Notes: generated by a model from the letters alone, not told the origin. A stretch of 10,157 bases of DNA from JBBSUX01 sp038234045 (GCA_038234045.1 JBBSUX010000117.1:1-10157), one strand, 5' to 3'; shown: positions 1 through 7,496, counted from the first letter of the stretch. Numbers and translations are program-made.

Positions 1-213
1 ATGGGTATTCATTACAACCAAGGGGCAGAGCTGCTGGACTACGTGCTGAACAAGGGGGATTTTGAGTTCCATGATGGTTACATGCTGCCACCGAAAAAGC
101 CCGGACTCGGTGTGGAAATAGACGAGGCGCTGGTTATCGAGCGGAGTAAAAATGCGCCCGACTGGCACAACCCGGTCTGGCGCCACACCGACGGCGCAGT
201 CGCCGAGTGGTGA
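1..213 (+). CDS. dgoD: D-galactonate dehydratase, C-terminal fragment (5' truncated by window edge)
   Basis: These are the last 70 residues of an enolase-superfamily (mandelate racemase/muconate lactonizing type) sugar-acid dehydratase. The segment GIHYNQGAELLDYV, then KPGLGVEIDEA, SKNAPDW, NPVWRH and the terminal SVAEW-like AVAEW closely match, from memory, the C-terminus of Escherichia coli DgoD. That enzyme removes water from D-galactonate to give 2-keto-3-deoxy-D-galactonate in the cytoplasm. The metal-binding and catalytic residues lie upstream of the window. The ATG at position 1 is an internal methionine, not the start, because the family is about 380 residues long. The next genes, dgoK and dgoA, carry out the two following steps, which supports the call. 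A sugar-acid dehydratase of slightly different specificity within the same subfamily remains possible. Confidence 0.9.
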   Translation: MGIHYNQGAELLDYVLNKGDFEFHDGYMLPPKKPGLGVEIDEALVIERSKNAPDWHNPVWRHTDGAVAEW

Positions 214-236
214 TAGTCGCCACCCCGCTCGACATC

Positions 237-1223
237 ATGAGCCACTCGCCTCCGCAGTTGCTGGCACTTGATTGGGGCACCACCAGCCTGCGCGCGTTTC
301 TGATGCGGGGTTCGCAGGTTTTAGAGACGCGACAGTCTGGGCATGGCATTCAGCATCTTCCCGCTCCAGGCTCAGCCGGGTTCGAACAGGCGTTTGCCGC
401 GATTGCCGGTGACTGGGTGCGCCAGTGGCCCTCGGTCCCGATTGTGGCGAGCGGCATGGTGGGCAGCGCCCAAGGTTGGCGCGAAGCGCCTTATGTGCCC
501 TGCCCTGCTGACCTGTCCGGACTGGCCCGAAGCCTCGTTCGAGTACCGACTGGATTGGGCACGGATATCGCGATTGCGCCCGGTGTATTGCTGGATAAAC
601 CAGACCTGCTTCCCGACGTGATGCGAGGGGAGGAAATCCAGATTGCCGGGGCTTTGGCGGAAAACCAGCAATGGGCACCAAACGCCTGTTTCGTCCTGCC
701 CGGGACACATTCGAAATGGATACGAGTGGAAGACGGAAAGTTAATCCACTTTTCGACCTACATGACGGGTGAACTGTATGCCGTGCTTCGCCAGCATTCA
801 ATCCTGGGGCGCCTGATACCCGAATCGAGCGAACTTTGCCGCGTACCTGATCGCGAGGGCTTTGAAATGGGTCTTGCGGAGTCACAACGCAGCCGTCCCG
901 GCGATCTCACACACCAAATTTTTGCCACCAGAACCCTGGGATTGAGCGGGCGCCTGCCGCACGCCGCGCTGGCCGACTACTTGTCAGGCTTGCTGATAGG
1001 CAGTGAACTGAGGTCGGGCATGGCTCGGGCCAATGATGCCGCTGGTACGCCGCTGGTCATGATTGGCGAGCCCGCGCTTTGCCGGCGCTACGCGCAAGCC
1101 TTCAGTTACTTCGGCCAGCCGGTGGCAACCGTGCTCGAAAACACCGCTCCTGTCGGTCTGTGGAACTTCGCTGTTGCCGCTGGCCTGATCGAGAATTTGC
1201 CTCATGGTGATCAAGAGACCTGA
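237..1223 (+). CDS. dgoK: 2-dehydro-3-deoxygalactonokinase
   Basis: The enzyme phosphorylates 2-keto-3-deoxygalactonate with ATP to KDPGal, the second step of galactonate catabolism. From the ATG at 237 the protein has 328 residues, slightly longer than E. coli DgoK (about 292). Family motifs seen are DWGTTSLRAF (12-21, the N-terminal nucleotide-binding motif), GMVGS (73-77), MRGEE (129-133), PGTHSKW (155-161) and MTGELYAVLRQHS (176-188). The frame is open from a GTG at 207 that overlaps the end of dgoD. I chose ATG 237 because the family has only 8-12 residues before the DWG motif. Neither start has a convincing Shine-Dalgarno sequence, so translation may be coupled to dgoD, which ends 23 bases upstream. 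The stop codon overlaps the dgoA start (TGATG). Function is confident; the start is moderately sure. Confidence 0.93.
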   Translation: MSHSPPQLLALDWGTTSLRAFLMRGSQVLETRQSGHGIQHLPAPGSAGFEQAFAAIAGDWVRQWPSVPIVASGMVGSAQGWREAPYVPCPADLSGLARSLVRVPTGLGTDIAIAPGVLLDKPDLLPDVMRGEEIQIAGALAENQQWAPNACFVLPGTHSKWIRVEDGKLIHFSTYMTGELYAVLRQHSILGRLIPESSELCRVPDREGFEMGLAESQRSRPGDLTHQIFATRTLGLSGRLPHAALADYLSGLLIGSELRSGMARANDAAGTPLVMIGEPALCRRYAQAFSYFGQPVATVLENTAPVGLWNFAVAAGLIENLPHGDQET

Positions 1224-1867
1224 TGAACCCTCAAACGTTATTGACGCATCGTTTTGCAAAAGCGATGTCGGCCTTGCCCCTCGTTGCGATTCTGCGCGGG
1301 GTCCGTCCGGAAGAGGCAGTTGACCTGGGGACAAGCCTTTACGAAACGGGCTTTCGCCTGATCGAAGTGCCGCTGAATTCACCGAATCCGATGGCCAGCA
1401 TTTCGGCGCTGCGCCGGGCACTCCCAGATGATGCGTTGGTCGGTGCAGGCACGGTTCGCTCGGCCAGCCAGATTGAGCAACTCGTTGGATGCGGCGGCGA
1501 ACTGGTTGTCATGCCCCATGCAGATTCGACCCTAATTCGAGCCGCCAAAGCCGTTGGCCTACTTTGCATGCCGGGCATCGTTACACCGACCGAAGCCTTC
1601 GCTGCGCTCGACGCGGGTGCTGATGCGCTCAAGATTTTCCCGGCAGATCTGGTAACACCCGCCATTCTCAAAGCCATTCGGGTAGTGCTGCCGAAGGAAA
1701 CTCGTCTGTTGCCCGTCGGCGGCATTACGACTCACAACATGCAGGCTTATTTCGATGCCGGTGCTGATGGCTTTGGTCTTGGCTCTGCGCTTTTCAAGCC
1801 GGGTATGGCAGTCCAGCAAACTGCAGGTAATGCACGCGCGTTTGTTGCTGCTTGGCGGGCAATGTGA
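1223..1867 (+). CDS. dgoA: 2-dehydro-3-deoxy-6-phosphogalactonate aldolase
   Basis: This class I aldolase of the KDPG/KHG family cleaves KDPGal to pyruvate and D-glyceraldehyde-3-phosphate. It is 214 residues long; E. coli DgoA has 205. Visible motifs are ILRGVRPEEA (23-32), IEVPLNSP (47-54) with the probable catalytic Glu48, GAGTV (74-78), PGIVTPTEA (117-125), ALKIFPA (135-141) with the probable Schiff-base Lys137, and LPVGGI (163-168). The PLNSP motif, in place of the TLRT motif of Eda, is the DgoA-type signature and separates it from the second aldolase at 9488-10120. The ATG overlaps the dgoK TGA by one base, a classic sign of translational coupling, with only a weak AAGAG upstream. It acts directly on the product of dgoK. 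Confidence 0.94.
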   Translation: MNPQTLLTHRFAKAMSALPLVAILRGVRPEEAVDLGTSLYETGFRLIEVPLNSPNPMASISALRRALPDDALVGAGTVRSASQIEQLVGCGGELVVMPHADSTLIRAAKAVGLLCMPGIVTPTEAFAALDAGADALKIFPADLVTPAILKAIRVVLPKETRLLPVGGITTHNMQAYFDAGADGFGLGSALFKPGMAVQQTAGNARAFVAAWRAM

Positions 1868-1925
1868 CCTGCAGGAGCGGCGGGTATCACGGGCTTGGAA
1901 ACGCCTCCCAATTCAAAAACCGAAC

Positions 1926-1929
1926 GAGG
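1926..1929 (+). promoter_or_regulatory. ribosome binding site for mannonate dehydratase
   Basis: GAGG lies eight bases before ATG 1938. It decides the start, because the open frame runs back to 1755 inside dgoA and the extra 61 residues match nothing in the family. Confidence 0.6.
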
Positions 1930-1937
1930 CACACAAC

Positions 1938-2990
1938 ATGAAAATGACCTTCCGCTGGTATGGCGAATCAGATCCTGTGCCATTGGAATACATACGGCAA
2001 ATTCCCGGCATCTTCGGCATCGTTTCGGCGATTTACGATGTTCCCGTCGGGGAAGTCTGGCCAATGGCCAAGTTGGAGTCGTTGCGAACGCGCATCGAAG
2101 ACTGTGGAATGAAGTTTGAGGTTGTGGAGAGCATCCCGGTGCACGAGGACATCAAACTCGGCAAGGCATCGCGCGACCGCTTGATCTCGAATTTTCAGCA
2201 GAACATACGTCATTGCGCCGCGGTCGGAGTCAAGGTCGTTTGCTACAACTTCATGCCCGTGTTTGACTGGACACGTACCGATATGGCGCGGAAGCTACCG
2301 GACGGCTCCTTCACCCTTGCATTTGACGCCACCACCGTGGCAAACATCGATCCAGAAGGCGGTATCGCGCTGCCTGGTTGGGACGCAAGCTACAAACCGG
2401 AAGAGCTCAAAAATCTCCTCAGCGAATACAAAACGGTTGATGAAGAAAGGCTCTGGGCAAATCTGGAGTACTTCCTGAAAGCCATCATCCCCGTAGCGGA
2501 GGAAGCTGGCTTACGAATGGCCATGCACCCGGATGACCCGCCTCGGCCGATATTCGGCTTACCTCGCATCGTGAAGAACCGAAACGACTTGATGCGGTTA
2601 ATTCAGATCGTTGATTCGCCCAGCAATGGGCTGACATTGTGTTCGGGCTCTTTGGGCGCTGACCTGTGCAACAACGTGGAAGCGCTCGTGCGAGAGTTTG
2701 GAGGCCTCGGCAAGATTCACTTCGGTCATCTGCGTAACGTCAAAGTAGAAGCAGATGGAACGTTTTATGAATCCACTCACAATTCATGTGACGGCTCGTT
2801 GGATATGGCGGCCATCGTCAAGGCATATTTCGACGTTGGATTCGACGGCTATGTCCGGCCAGACCATGGGCGCATGATCTGGGGAGAGTCCGGAAAACCT
2901 GGCTATGGCCTTTACGACCGCGCCCTTGGAATGACCTATCTAAACGGATTGTGGGAAGCCGTTAGCAAATACTCCAAGCCTATCGCATAG
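1938..2990 (+). CDS. uxuA: mannonate dehydratase, short form
   Basis: UxuA converts D-mannonate to 2-keto-3-deoxy-D-gluconate and is a metal-dependent (Mn/Fe) TIM-barrel enzyme. The protein has 350 residues and starts FRWYGESDPV, close to the E. coli FRWYG-like opening. Further matches are VVESIPVHEDIK (62-73), VCYNFMPVFDWTRTD (101-115), AMHPDDPPRPI (195-205), LPRIV (208-212), CSGS (235-238), HFGHLRN (261-267) and RPDHGRM (307-313). His197, Cys235, His264 and Asp309 sit where the family's metal ligands are expected. It lacks most of the roughly 40-residue insertion of the 394-residue E. coli enzyme, like the shorter forms of Gram-positive bacteria. It follows dgoA by 70 bases and appears to be the last gene of the operon. 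No uxuB or kdgK is in the window, so the physiological substrate in this operon is uncertain. Confidence 0.92.
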   Translation: MKMTFRWYGESDPVPLEYIRQIPGIFGIVSAIYDVPVGEVWPMAKLESLRTRIEDCGMKFEVVESIPVHEDIKLGKASRDRLISNFQQNIRHCAAVGVKVVCYNFMPVFDWTRTDMARKLPDGSFTLAFDATTVANIDPEGGIALPGWDASYKPEELKNLLSEYKTVDEERLWANLEYFLKAIIPVAEEAGLRMAMHPDDPPRPIFGLPRIVKNRNDLMRLIQIVDSPSNGLTLCSGSLGADLCNNVEALVREFGGLGKIHFGHLRNVKVEADGTFYESTHNSCDGSLDMAAIVKAYFDVGFDGYVRPDHGRMIWGESGKPGYGLYDRALGMTYLNGLWEAVSKYSKPIA

Positions 2991-3057
2991 CTGCGCACTT
3001 CGGCTCCGTTAGCCTCAAGCTTTTACCGCAGCCATCCCAATCGGTGCATCTCGCGTT

Positions 3058-3076
3058 TTTTTACACAGCGTAAAAA
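3058..3076. terminator. weak candidate bidirectional terminator between convergent operons
   Basis: TTTTTAC (3058-3064) and GTAAAAA (3070-3076) form a 7-bp inverted repeat with a 5-base loop. Runs of T on the + strand (3056-3062) and A on the other side could serve both converging transcripts. The stem is AT-rich and has no GC core, so it is weak as a rho-independent terminator. The rest of the 87-base gap shows nothing clear. Confidence 0.3.
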
Positions 3077-3077
3077 T

Positions 3078-3893
3078 CTAGCCTTTGACTGCTCCCATGG
3101 TCAGTCCCTTGACCACATACCTTTGAAAAATCATCGTTAACACGATTGCGGGCGCCATGATGGAAACAGCGGCCGCCATAACCCCTCCCCAATCGACTTC
3201 CGCGTACGACAAAAAGTTGTAGACGGCGATTGGAAGCGTCTTTGTTTTCTCCATGCTGAGCACCTGGGAGAACATAAAGTTATTCCAAGAAAAGATAAAC
3301 GATAGCGTCGTCGCGGTAATGACGCCCGGTCCGGAGAGTGGCAAGATGATCTTTAGAAACGCGTATGCGCGCGTTGCGCCGTCTACCATTGCAGACTCTT
3401 CAAGTTCGCGCGGAATGGAATTGAAATACGTTGTCATGATCCACACCACGATCGGCAGCGCGATCAGCATATGCGACAAAATCAAGGCCACATAAGTATC
3501 CATCAGGCCGAGCCACGAGAAGATGATGTACCAAGGCATCAGAAAAGAAATACCGGGCATCAGACGCGCCAGCAAAATAAATACCGCGAGCCTGTGCTGC
3601 GTATAGCGAGCTATGGAGTACGCGGCCGGCAAACCAATCAGTAGCGAAAAGCTGACAGAGAAGGTAGCAACGATCGTTGAATTCATGAAGTATTGCAGAA
3701 AGTTCTGCTCTTCAAAAACTTTCCGGTAGTTCTGCAGCGTCGGCTCAAAGAACAACTTGGGAGGCCACGTAATAATATCTATTTGCGTTTTAAATGACGA
3801 TGAAAGCATCCACAAGAACGGAAAAAGCACAATTAGTGCTATCAATGCAACTAGCAAATAAAAAAGTATGTTTGATACGCGCTCTTTTTTCAT
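3078..3893 (-). CDS. ABC sugar transporter permease, MalG/UgpE type
   Basis: This is one of the two inner-membrane channel subunits of a CUT1-family carbohydrate importer. From ATG 3893 it has 271 residues with about six hydrophobic segments (near 9-30, 72-93, 103-122, 133-155, 188-208 and 237-257). The cytoplasmic EAA loop EESAMVDGATRAYAFLKIIL (165-184), followed by PL, is the binding site for the ATPase. NSTIVA (71-76) and WNNFMF (203-208) also fit MalG-like proteins. The frame extends upstream to a GTG at 3926 overlapping the preceding gene, but ATG 3893 has an AGGA at good spacing, so I chose it. It lies 13 bases after the MalF-like permease and is the last gene of the four-gene unit. The substrate is not deducible. 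Confidence 0.93.
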   Translation of the reverse strand: MKKERVSNILFYLLVALIALIVLFPFLWMLSSSFKTQIDIITWPPKLFFEPTLQNYRKVFEEQNFLQYFMNSTIVATFSVSFSLLIGLPAAYSIARYTQHRLAVFILLARLMPGISFLMPWYIIFSWLGLMDTYVALILSHMLIALPIVVWIMTTYFNSIPRELEESAMVDGATRAYAFLKIILPLSGPGVITATTLSFIFSWNNFMFSQVLSMEKTKTLPIAVYNFLSYAEVDWGGVMAAAVSIMAPAIVLTMIFQRYVVKGLTMGAVKG

Positions 3894-3900
3894 CTTTACG

Positions 3901-3904
3901 TCCT
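3901..3904 (-). promoter_or_regulatory. ribosome binding site deciding the MalG-type permease start
   Basis: AGGA on the minus strand sits seven bases before ATG 3893. It favours this start over the longer GTG start at 3926. Confidence 0.6.
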
Positions 3905-3906
3905 GA

Positions 3907-4785
3907 TCAGATTTCAGTCGCTGCACGTAGCTTCATGATACCGAGGCTGCACAGCAGAACCACCAGAAACAGCGCTACCAAAATGACTGACGATTGCCCA
4001 ATCCGGAAATATTCGAAGCTGTACTTGAACCCCATAATGTTGAGTGTTTCAGAGGCGTAACCAGGTCCGCCGCCAGTCATTGCGTAAATAATGTCGAAGG
4101 TTTTCAACGCATCAATCAAGCGAAGGATCGTCGCTGTCAAAATGACGGGCATGACCATCGGGATCGTGACATAGCGCAGAATTTGCCATTCGCTCGCGCC
4201 GTCTACGCGTGCAGCTTCTACAGGCTCTTCCGATAGTCCGGCTAAACCCGCGAGAACGATTAAAGTAATCATCGGCGTCCACTGCCAGACATCGACCAAA
4301 ATGAGGGCCGGAATGACCGTTTTTGCGTTCGATACCCAACTTCCCTGAGGCAAACCGGCCGAATTAAGAAGGAAGTTCAGCAGGCCAATGGTTGGATCGT
4401 AGAAAAGATTAAAGACAATACCCACCGCCACAGGCGTGGCGACGAGCGGAAGCAATAGCAGAAGTTTGGCAAGATTTCTGCCAACAAAAGCGCGGTTCAG
4501 AATAATAGCGACGGCAACGCCAAGCACAACCTCAATAGCCACGGCAAAAAACGTAAACGTGAAAGTTCTGCCTAACGCGTGTAAAAACCGCGGTTCCGTA
4601 AGAACGCGCAGATAGCTGGAAAATCCGACGAAGGCCGGCTCTCTCCCTGAGGTGAGGTTCCAATTAGTGAAACTCAGGTATAGGGTATAGGCGATGGGAA
4701 ATACCATCATCAACCCAATGAAGATGATGGCCGGAAGCGGGAACAGTATCCGCAAATTCCGCTCAGAAAAGCTTGACCGGTGCAT
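3907..4785 (-). CDS. ABC sugar transporter permease, MalF/UgpA type
   Basis: This is the second inner-membrane subunit of the CUT1 importer, 292 residues long. It has an N-terminal transmembrane segment (about 12-38) and further hydrophobic segments near 75-97, 106-128, 156-183, 210-227 and 263-284. The EAA loop EAARVDGASEWQILRYVTIP (190-209) and the TGGGPGYASETLN segment (237-249) are typical of MalF-like permeases. The segment WVSNAKTVIPALILVDVWQW (150-169) also fits. AAGGG six bases before ATG 4785 is a good ribosome binding site. The gene follows the binding-protein gene after a 117-base gap containing a stable hairpin, and precedes the MalG-like gene by 13 bases. Confidence 0.93.
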   Translation of the reverse strand: MHRSSFSERNLRILFPLPAIIFIGLMMVFPIAYTLYLSFTNWNLTSGREPAFVGFSSYLRVLTEPRFLHALGRTFTFTFFAVAIEVVLGVAVAIILNRAFVGRNLAKLLLLLPLVATPVAVGIVFNLFYDPTIGLLNFLLNSAGLPQGSWVSNAKTVIPALILVDVWQWTPMITLIVLAGLAGLSEEPVEAARVDGASEWQILRYVTIPMVMPVILTATILRLIDALKTFDIIYAMTGGGPGYASETLNIMGFKYSFEYFRIGQSSVILVALFLVVLLCSLGIMKLRAATEI

Positions 4786-4791
4786 AGATAG

Positions 4792-4796
4792 CCCTT
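4792..4796 (-). promoter_or_regulatory. ribosome binding site of MalF-type permease
   Basis: AAGGG on the minus strand lies six bases upstream of ATG 4785. It falls close to the 3' foot of the intercistronic structure (4802-4887), so folding could influence access to it. Confidence 0.55.
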
Positions 4797-4838
4797 TTTG
4801 CGTGACAGTTCTGCGAAGGGACCTCGTCGAGTATTAGC

Positions 4839-4870
4839 CCCAGCTATTCCTGCTGTGCGGAATAGCCAGG
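4839..4870 (-). other. intercistronic RNA hairpin between binding-protein and permease genes
   Basis: GCTATTCC (4843-4850) and GGAATAGC (4859-4866) pair perfectly over 8 bp around an 8-base loop. On the minus-strand RNA the stem continues through two G-U pairs and two G-C pairs to 12 bp (4839-4870). On the plus strand those two positions would be A-C mismatches, so the structure favours the operon transcript. No U tract follows, so it is not a full terminator. Similar hairpins after binding-protein genes protect or attenuate mRNA so that the binding protein is made in excess. An outer 7-bp pairing, GTGACAG (4802-4808) with CTGTCAC (4881-4887), could enclose it. Confidence 0.55.
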
Positions 4871-4902
4871 AACTCATGCCCTGTCACCGAGGCCAGTTTC
4901 AC

Positions 4903-6159
4903 TTACTTGCCATATTCGCCGGTGTCTTTGAGCAGATCATTGACGCGGGCGGCTTTCTCTTTGGCCATTGCATCGAGCTTGGTTGAAGTGCCCTTGGTAT
5001 TAATCGACTCAATCACCAGTTCGCCGATCAGATCGCGGGCCTCGCCTACCGCACTCATGTATGGGCGGTCAACGGGTGTGCCATTCTTGGCGGCAAAAAC
5101 GCGCGTCTGGATCAAGCCCGGGTTCATCTTTGCGCGCACGGCTGGGTCCTCCCAAACCGACGAACGCGCCATGGTGATGTTGTCCTTCATGCCGTCGATC
5201 GCCAGTTCCTTGCTTGAGGCCCAGTTCAGGAACTTCATGGCCATCTCTTGCTTCTTCGATTGACTGGAAACAGACATGCCCCACGAAGATACGATGAACG
5301 GAGCGTTGGTCTTGGGGCCAGCCGGGAAGTTGGCAATATCAAAATCGGTCACTGGAATCTGCGTTTTGGACTGATCGACGATCTGCCCGTAAAACACTGA
5401 AGCATCGGTCCACATCGCCACCTTACCGGCCTGGAACAGTGGCATGATGTTTTCCCATGACATGGCGGTTACGCCCTTTGGCCCATAATCACCCAGCATT
5501 TTCCCATAAAAGCGTATGGCGTCGACAGCAGGCTTGGAGTCAAAGACCGCAACGCCTTTGTCAAGATAATCACCGCCATAGTTGTAGATATAGCTCGACA
5601 GCTGCGTTACCGCTGCAGCGCCTTTTCCGCGAGAGGCGAAACCCGCGACACCATCGGTATTGAGTTTCTTGGCCGCAGCTTCAAGCTCTACGAAATTGGT
5701 TGGGACCTTTAAACCCGCTTTCTGAAGCAGGTCCTTCCGATAGTAAAGCACCTGCCACTCTGTTACGAGCGGCACAATATAAGGTTTGCCACCAAAAGAC
5801 GCGGCATTCATGATGTTCTTCGGATAATCTGCAAAGTCGTAGCTGGTAAGCGGTGCATACCAGCCATTCTTGGCAAAAAGCTTGCCTTCTTGCAGCGGCC
5901 GTGTCATGAAAACGTCGACCGTGGAGGACTTGGTTGCGAATTCGGTCGTGAGCTTTTGTGTCAGCTGGCTCTCCTGCAAACTTTCGACGTTGACCTTAAT
6001 CCCGGACTCCTTCTCAAACTCGGGAATATGTTGCTTGAGCAATTCTCCGTATGGATGGTTCGCCAGCAACACCCGCAGTTCACCAGACTGCGCAAAAGCC
6101 GCCCCGCAAAGGCAGAGCGTAGACAACGCCAAAAGTTTCTTGGGAAATACGTACTTCAT
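4903..6159 (-). CDS. ABC sugar transporter periplasmic substrate-binding protein (SBP family 1)
   Basis: This is the extracytoplasmic receptor of the CUT1 importer, 418 residues from ATG 6159. The N-terminus is a type I signal peptide: basic YVFPKK, a hydrophobic core (9-21) and AFA|Q cleavage after residue 23. The mature protein begins GELRVLLANHPYGELLK and contains IPEFEKESGIKVNVESL, the first Rossmann-like lobe of family 1 binding proteins. FQAGKVAMWTDASVF and the C-terminal AMKFLNWASSKE segment are typical of the second lobe. The frame extends to 6255, but the extra 32 residues precede the signal peptide, and a GGAGA ribosome site fits ATG 6159. It lies 92 bases after the ATPase gene. I cannot assign the ligand; oligosaccharides, sugar alcohols or sugar-acid glycosides are all possible. 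Confidence 0.92.
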   Translation of the reverse strand: MKYVFPKKLLALSTLCLCGAAFAQSGELRVLLANHPYGELLKQHIPEFEKESGIKVNVESLQESQLTQKLTTEFATKSSTVDVFMTRPLQEGKLFAKNGWYAPLTSYDFADYPKNIMNAASFGGKPYIVPLVTEWQVLYYRKDLLQKAGLKVPTNFVELEAAAKKLNTDGVAGFASRGKGAAAVTQLSSYIYNYGGDYLDKGVAVFDSKPAVDAIRFYGKMLGDYGPKGVTAMSWENIMPLFQAGKVAMWTDASVFYGQIVDQSKTQIPVTDFDIANFPAGPKTNAPFIVSSWGMSVSSQSKKQEMAMKFLNWASSKELAIDGMKDNITMARSSVWEDPAVRAKMNPGLIQTRVFAAKNGTPVDRPYMSAVGEARDLIGELVIESINTKGTSTKLDAMAKEKAARVNDLLKDTGEYGK

Positions 6160-6164
6160 AAAAG

Positions 6165-6169
6165 TCTCC
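6165..6169 (-). promoter_or_regulatory. ribosome binding site of the substrate-binding protein gene
   Basis: GGAGA on the minus strand, five bases before ATG 6159. With the signal peptide it fixes the start and rejects the longer frame to 6255. Confidence 0.7.
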
Positions 6170-6229
6170 AGGTTAAGCAACAAAGAACCGGCCGAAAAAT
6201 AAACATGACGATCACGAAACACCGGGAAA

Positions 6230-6247
6230 TTCAACGTGAAAGTTGAA
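6230..6247 (-). repeat. small inverted repeat downstream of the ATPase gene
   Basis: TTCAAC (6230-6235) and GTTGAA (6242-6247) form a 6-bp stem with a 6-base loop just after the ATPase stop. It may be a minor intercistronic hairpin. No T run follows and it may be chance. Confidence 0.25.
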
Positions 6248-6251
6248 GTTC

Positions 6252-7349
6252 TCAAATGATGGTCTGCGACGAAGCTTTATCAAAAATATGTGTCTTAACC
6301 ATCCTGAAGTCAATGTCGAGCACCTCGCCAACACTGATTACGTGCTCAGGCACGGGCATACGCGCAACCAGCGCATGCGCTCCACAAGTGAAATGGACGA
6401 AAATTTCCGACCCGAGCAATTCGACGACCTCGACCTTCGCGGTGGTGGTATTTGCGTCATCACTACCGGGTTGGTGCAATGAGATATCCTCCGGGCGCAC
6501 ACCAAATACGACATCTTTTGCGACGTGCGTCTCTAGATTTTTTCGGAAGACCTCCGGCACAGCAACTTTAAAGCTGCCGCCATCAATAAACAGCGCGCCA
6601 GTCTCCGAGATGATTCGAGCATCGAAAAAATTCATCGATGGCGAGCCAATGAATCCCGCAACGAATCGGTTAACCGGTTGTGAGTAGACATCAATGGGTG
6701 CACCGCGCTGCTGCAGGACCGCCTTGCTCATGATGAAGATTCGATCGGCCATGGTCATTGCCTCGACCTGATCGTGTGTCACGTAGATCATGGTGGCCTC
6801 CAAGCGCTTGTGCAACTTGCTGATCTCGGCGCGCATCGCGACGCGTAGCTTCGCATCCAGGTTGGACAGTGGCTCGTCGAACAAGAACACCTTGGGTTTG
6901 CGAACGATGGCACGGCCCAGCGCCACCCGCTGGCGCTGACCGCCCGACAATTCCTTGGGCTTTCGGTCCAGCAAGTCGTTGAGACCCAGTATTTCAGAGG
7001 CCTCCAGTACGCGTGCATCAATTTCTGCCTGAGACAGTTTGCGAATTTTTAGTCCGAACCCCATGTTCTCGCGCACGTTCATATGCGGATAGAGCGCGTA
7101 ATTTTGAAAGACCATGGCGACGTCCCGATCCCGCGGCTCCAGATCATTGACCAGCGTGTCACCAATGTAAATCTCACCAGAGCTGATCGATTCAAGGCCG
7201 GCAATCATGCGCAGCGCTGTCGATTTTCCGCATCCGGAAGGGCCTACAAGAACAGCAAACTCCTTGTCCTGGATTTCGATCGAAAGATCGTCGACGCCCT
7301 TTACGGATCCGTATTGCTTCACTACGTTCTTCAGGGTCACTTTCGCCAT
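6252..7349 (-). CDS. ABC sugar transporter ATP-binding protein, UgpC/MalK/MsmX type
   Basis: This cytoplasmic ATPase energizes the CUT1 importer and is 365 residues long. It has Walker A GPSGCGKST (36-44), the Q-loop MVFQNYALYPHM (79-90), the ABC signature LSGGQ (134-138), Walker B VFLFDEP (154-160) with D-loop SNLDA, and the switch histidine in THD (191-193). A C-terminal regulatory/TOBE region follows from about 235, with FGVRPEDI (282-289) as the usual UgpC-subfamily marker. The N-terminus MAKVTLKNVVKQYG is canonical, so ATG 7349 is secure, although only a weak GAG-type ribosome site precedes it. It is the first gene of the transporter unit, an order less common than binding protein first. 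Such ATPases are often shared between several importers. Confidence 0.94.
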   Translation of the reverse strand: MAKVTLKNVVKQYGSVKGVDDLSIEIQDKEFAVLVGPSGCGKSTALRMIAGLESISSGEIYIGDTLVNDLEPRDRDVAMVFQNYALYPHMNVRENMGFGLKIRKLSQAEIDARVLEASEILGLNDLLDRKPKELSGGQRQRVALGRAIVRKPKVFLFDEPLSNLDAKLRVAMRAEISKLHKRLEATMIYVTHDQVEAMTMADRIFIMSKAVLQQRGAPIDVYSQPVNRFVAGFIGSPSMNFFDARIISETGALFIDGGSFKVAVPEVFRKNLETHVAKDVVFGVRPEDISLHQPGSDDANTTTAKVEVVELLGSEIFVHFTCGAHALVARMPVPEHVISVGEVLDIDFRMVKTHIFDKASSQTII

Positions 7350-7496
7350 GTCAAATCACTCTCAATAAATAAAATTTTGCAGGGCGGAAATGCTTGAGCT
7401 GCAGCACCATGCACCATAGCGGTCTCGGGGATGCGCTTCGTAGCGCGCAAAGGCGGACTCGGCGCGAGGCCGAGATATGGCGAGCGGGTGGGCTCT
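7350..7496 (-). promoter_or_regulatory. gntK-transporter gap with possible transporter promoter
   Basis: This 147-base gap lies downstream of gntK and upstream of the ATPase gene. The part next to the ATPase start (about 7355-7376) is conspicuously AT-rich on an otherwise GC-rich background and includes the palindrome AAAATTTT. It is the natural place for a promoter, but I see no convincing -35/-10 pair. Near gntK a hairpin CTCGGC-GCGAG-GCCGAG (7458-7474) could end gntK transcription, although no T run follows. No LacI-type palindrome like the two near gntR was seen here. Confidence 0.35.

Noticed and set aside
235..885. Long minus-strand ORF opposite dgoK
   Set aside because: It is antisense to a gene with clear DgoK motifs and shows no recognisable domains; a typical shadow frame.
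1755..1937. N-terminal extension of the mannonate dehydratase frame into dgoA
   Set aside because: The 61 extra residues have no family counterpart and overlap dgoA in another frame, while ATG 1938 has a GAGG site and the canonical FRWYG N-terminus follows.
6160..6255. 32-residue extension of the binding-protein frame
   Set aside because: It would bury the signal peptide inside the protein and overlap the ATPase gene; ATG 6159 has a good GGAGA site.
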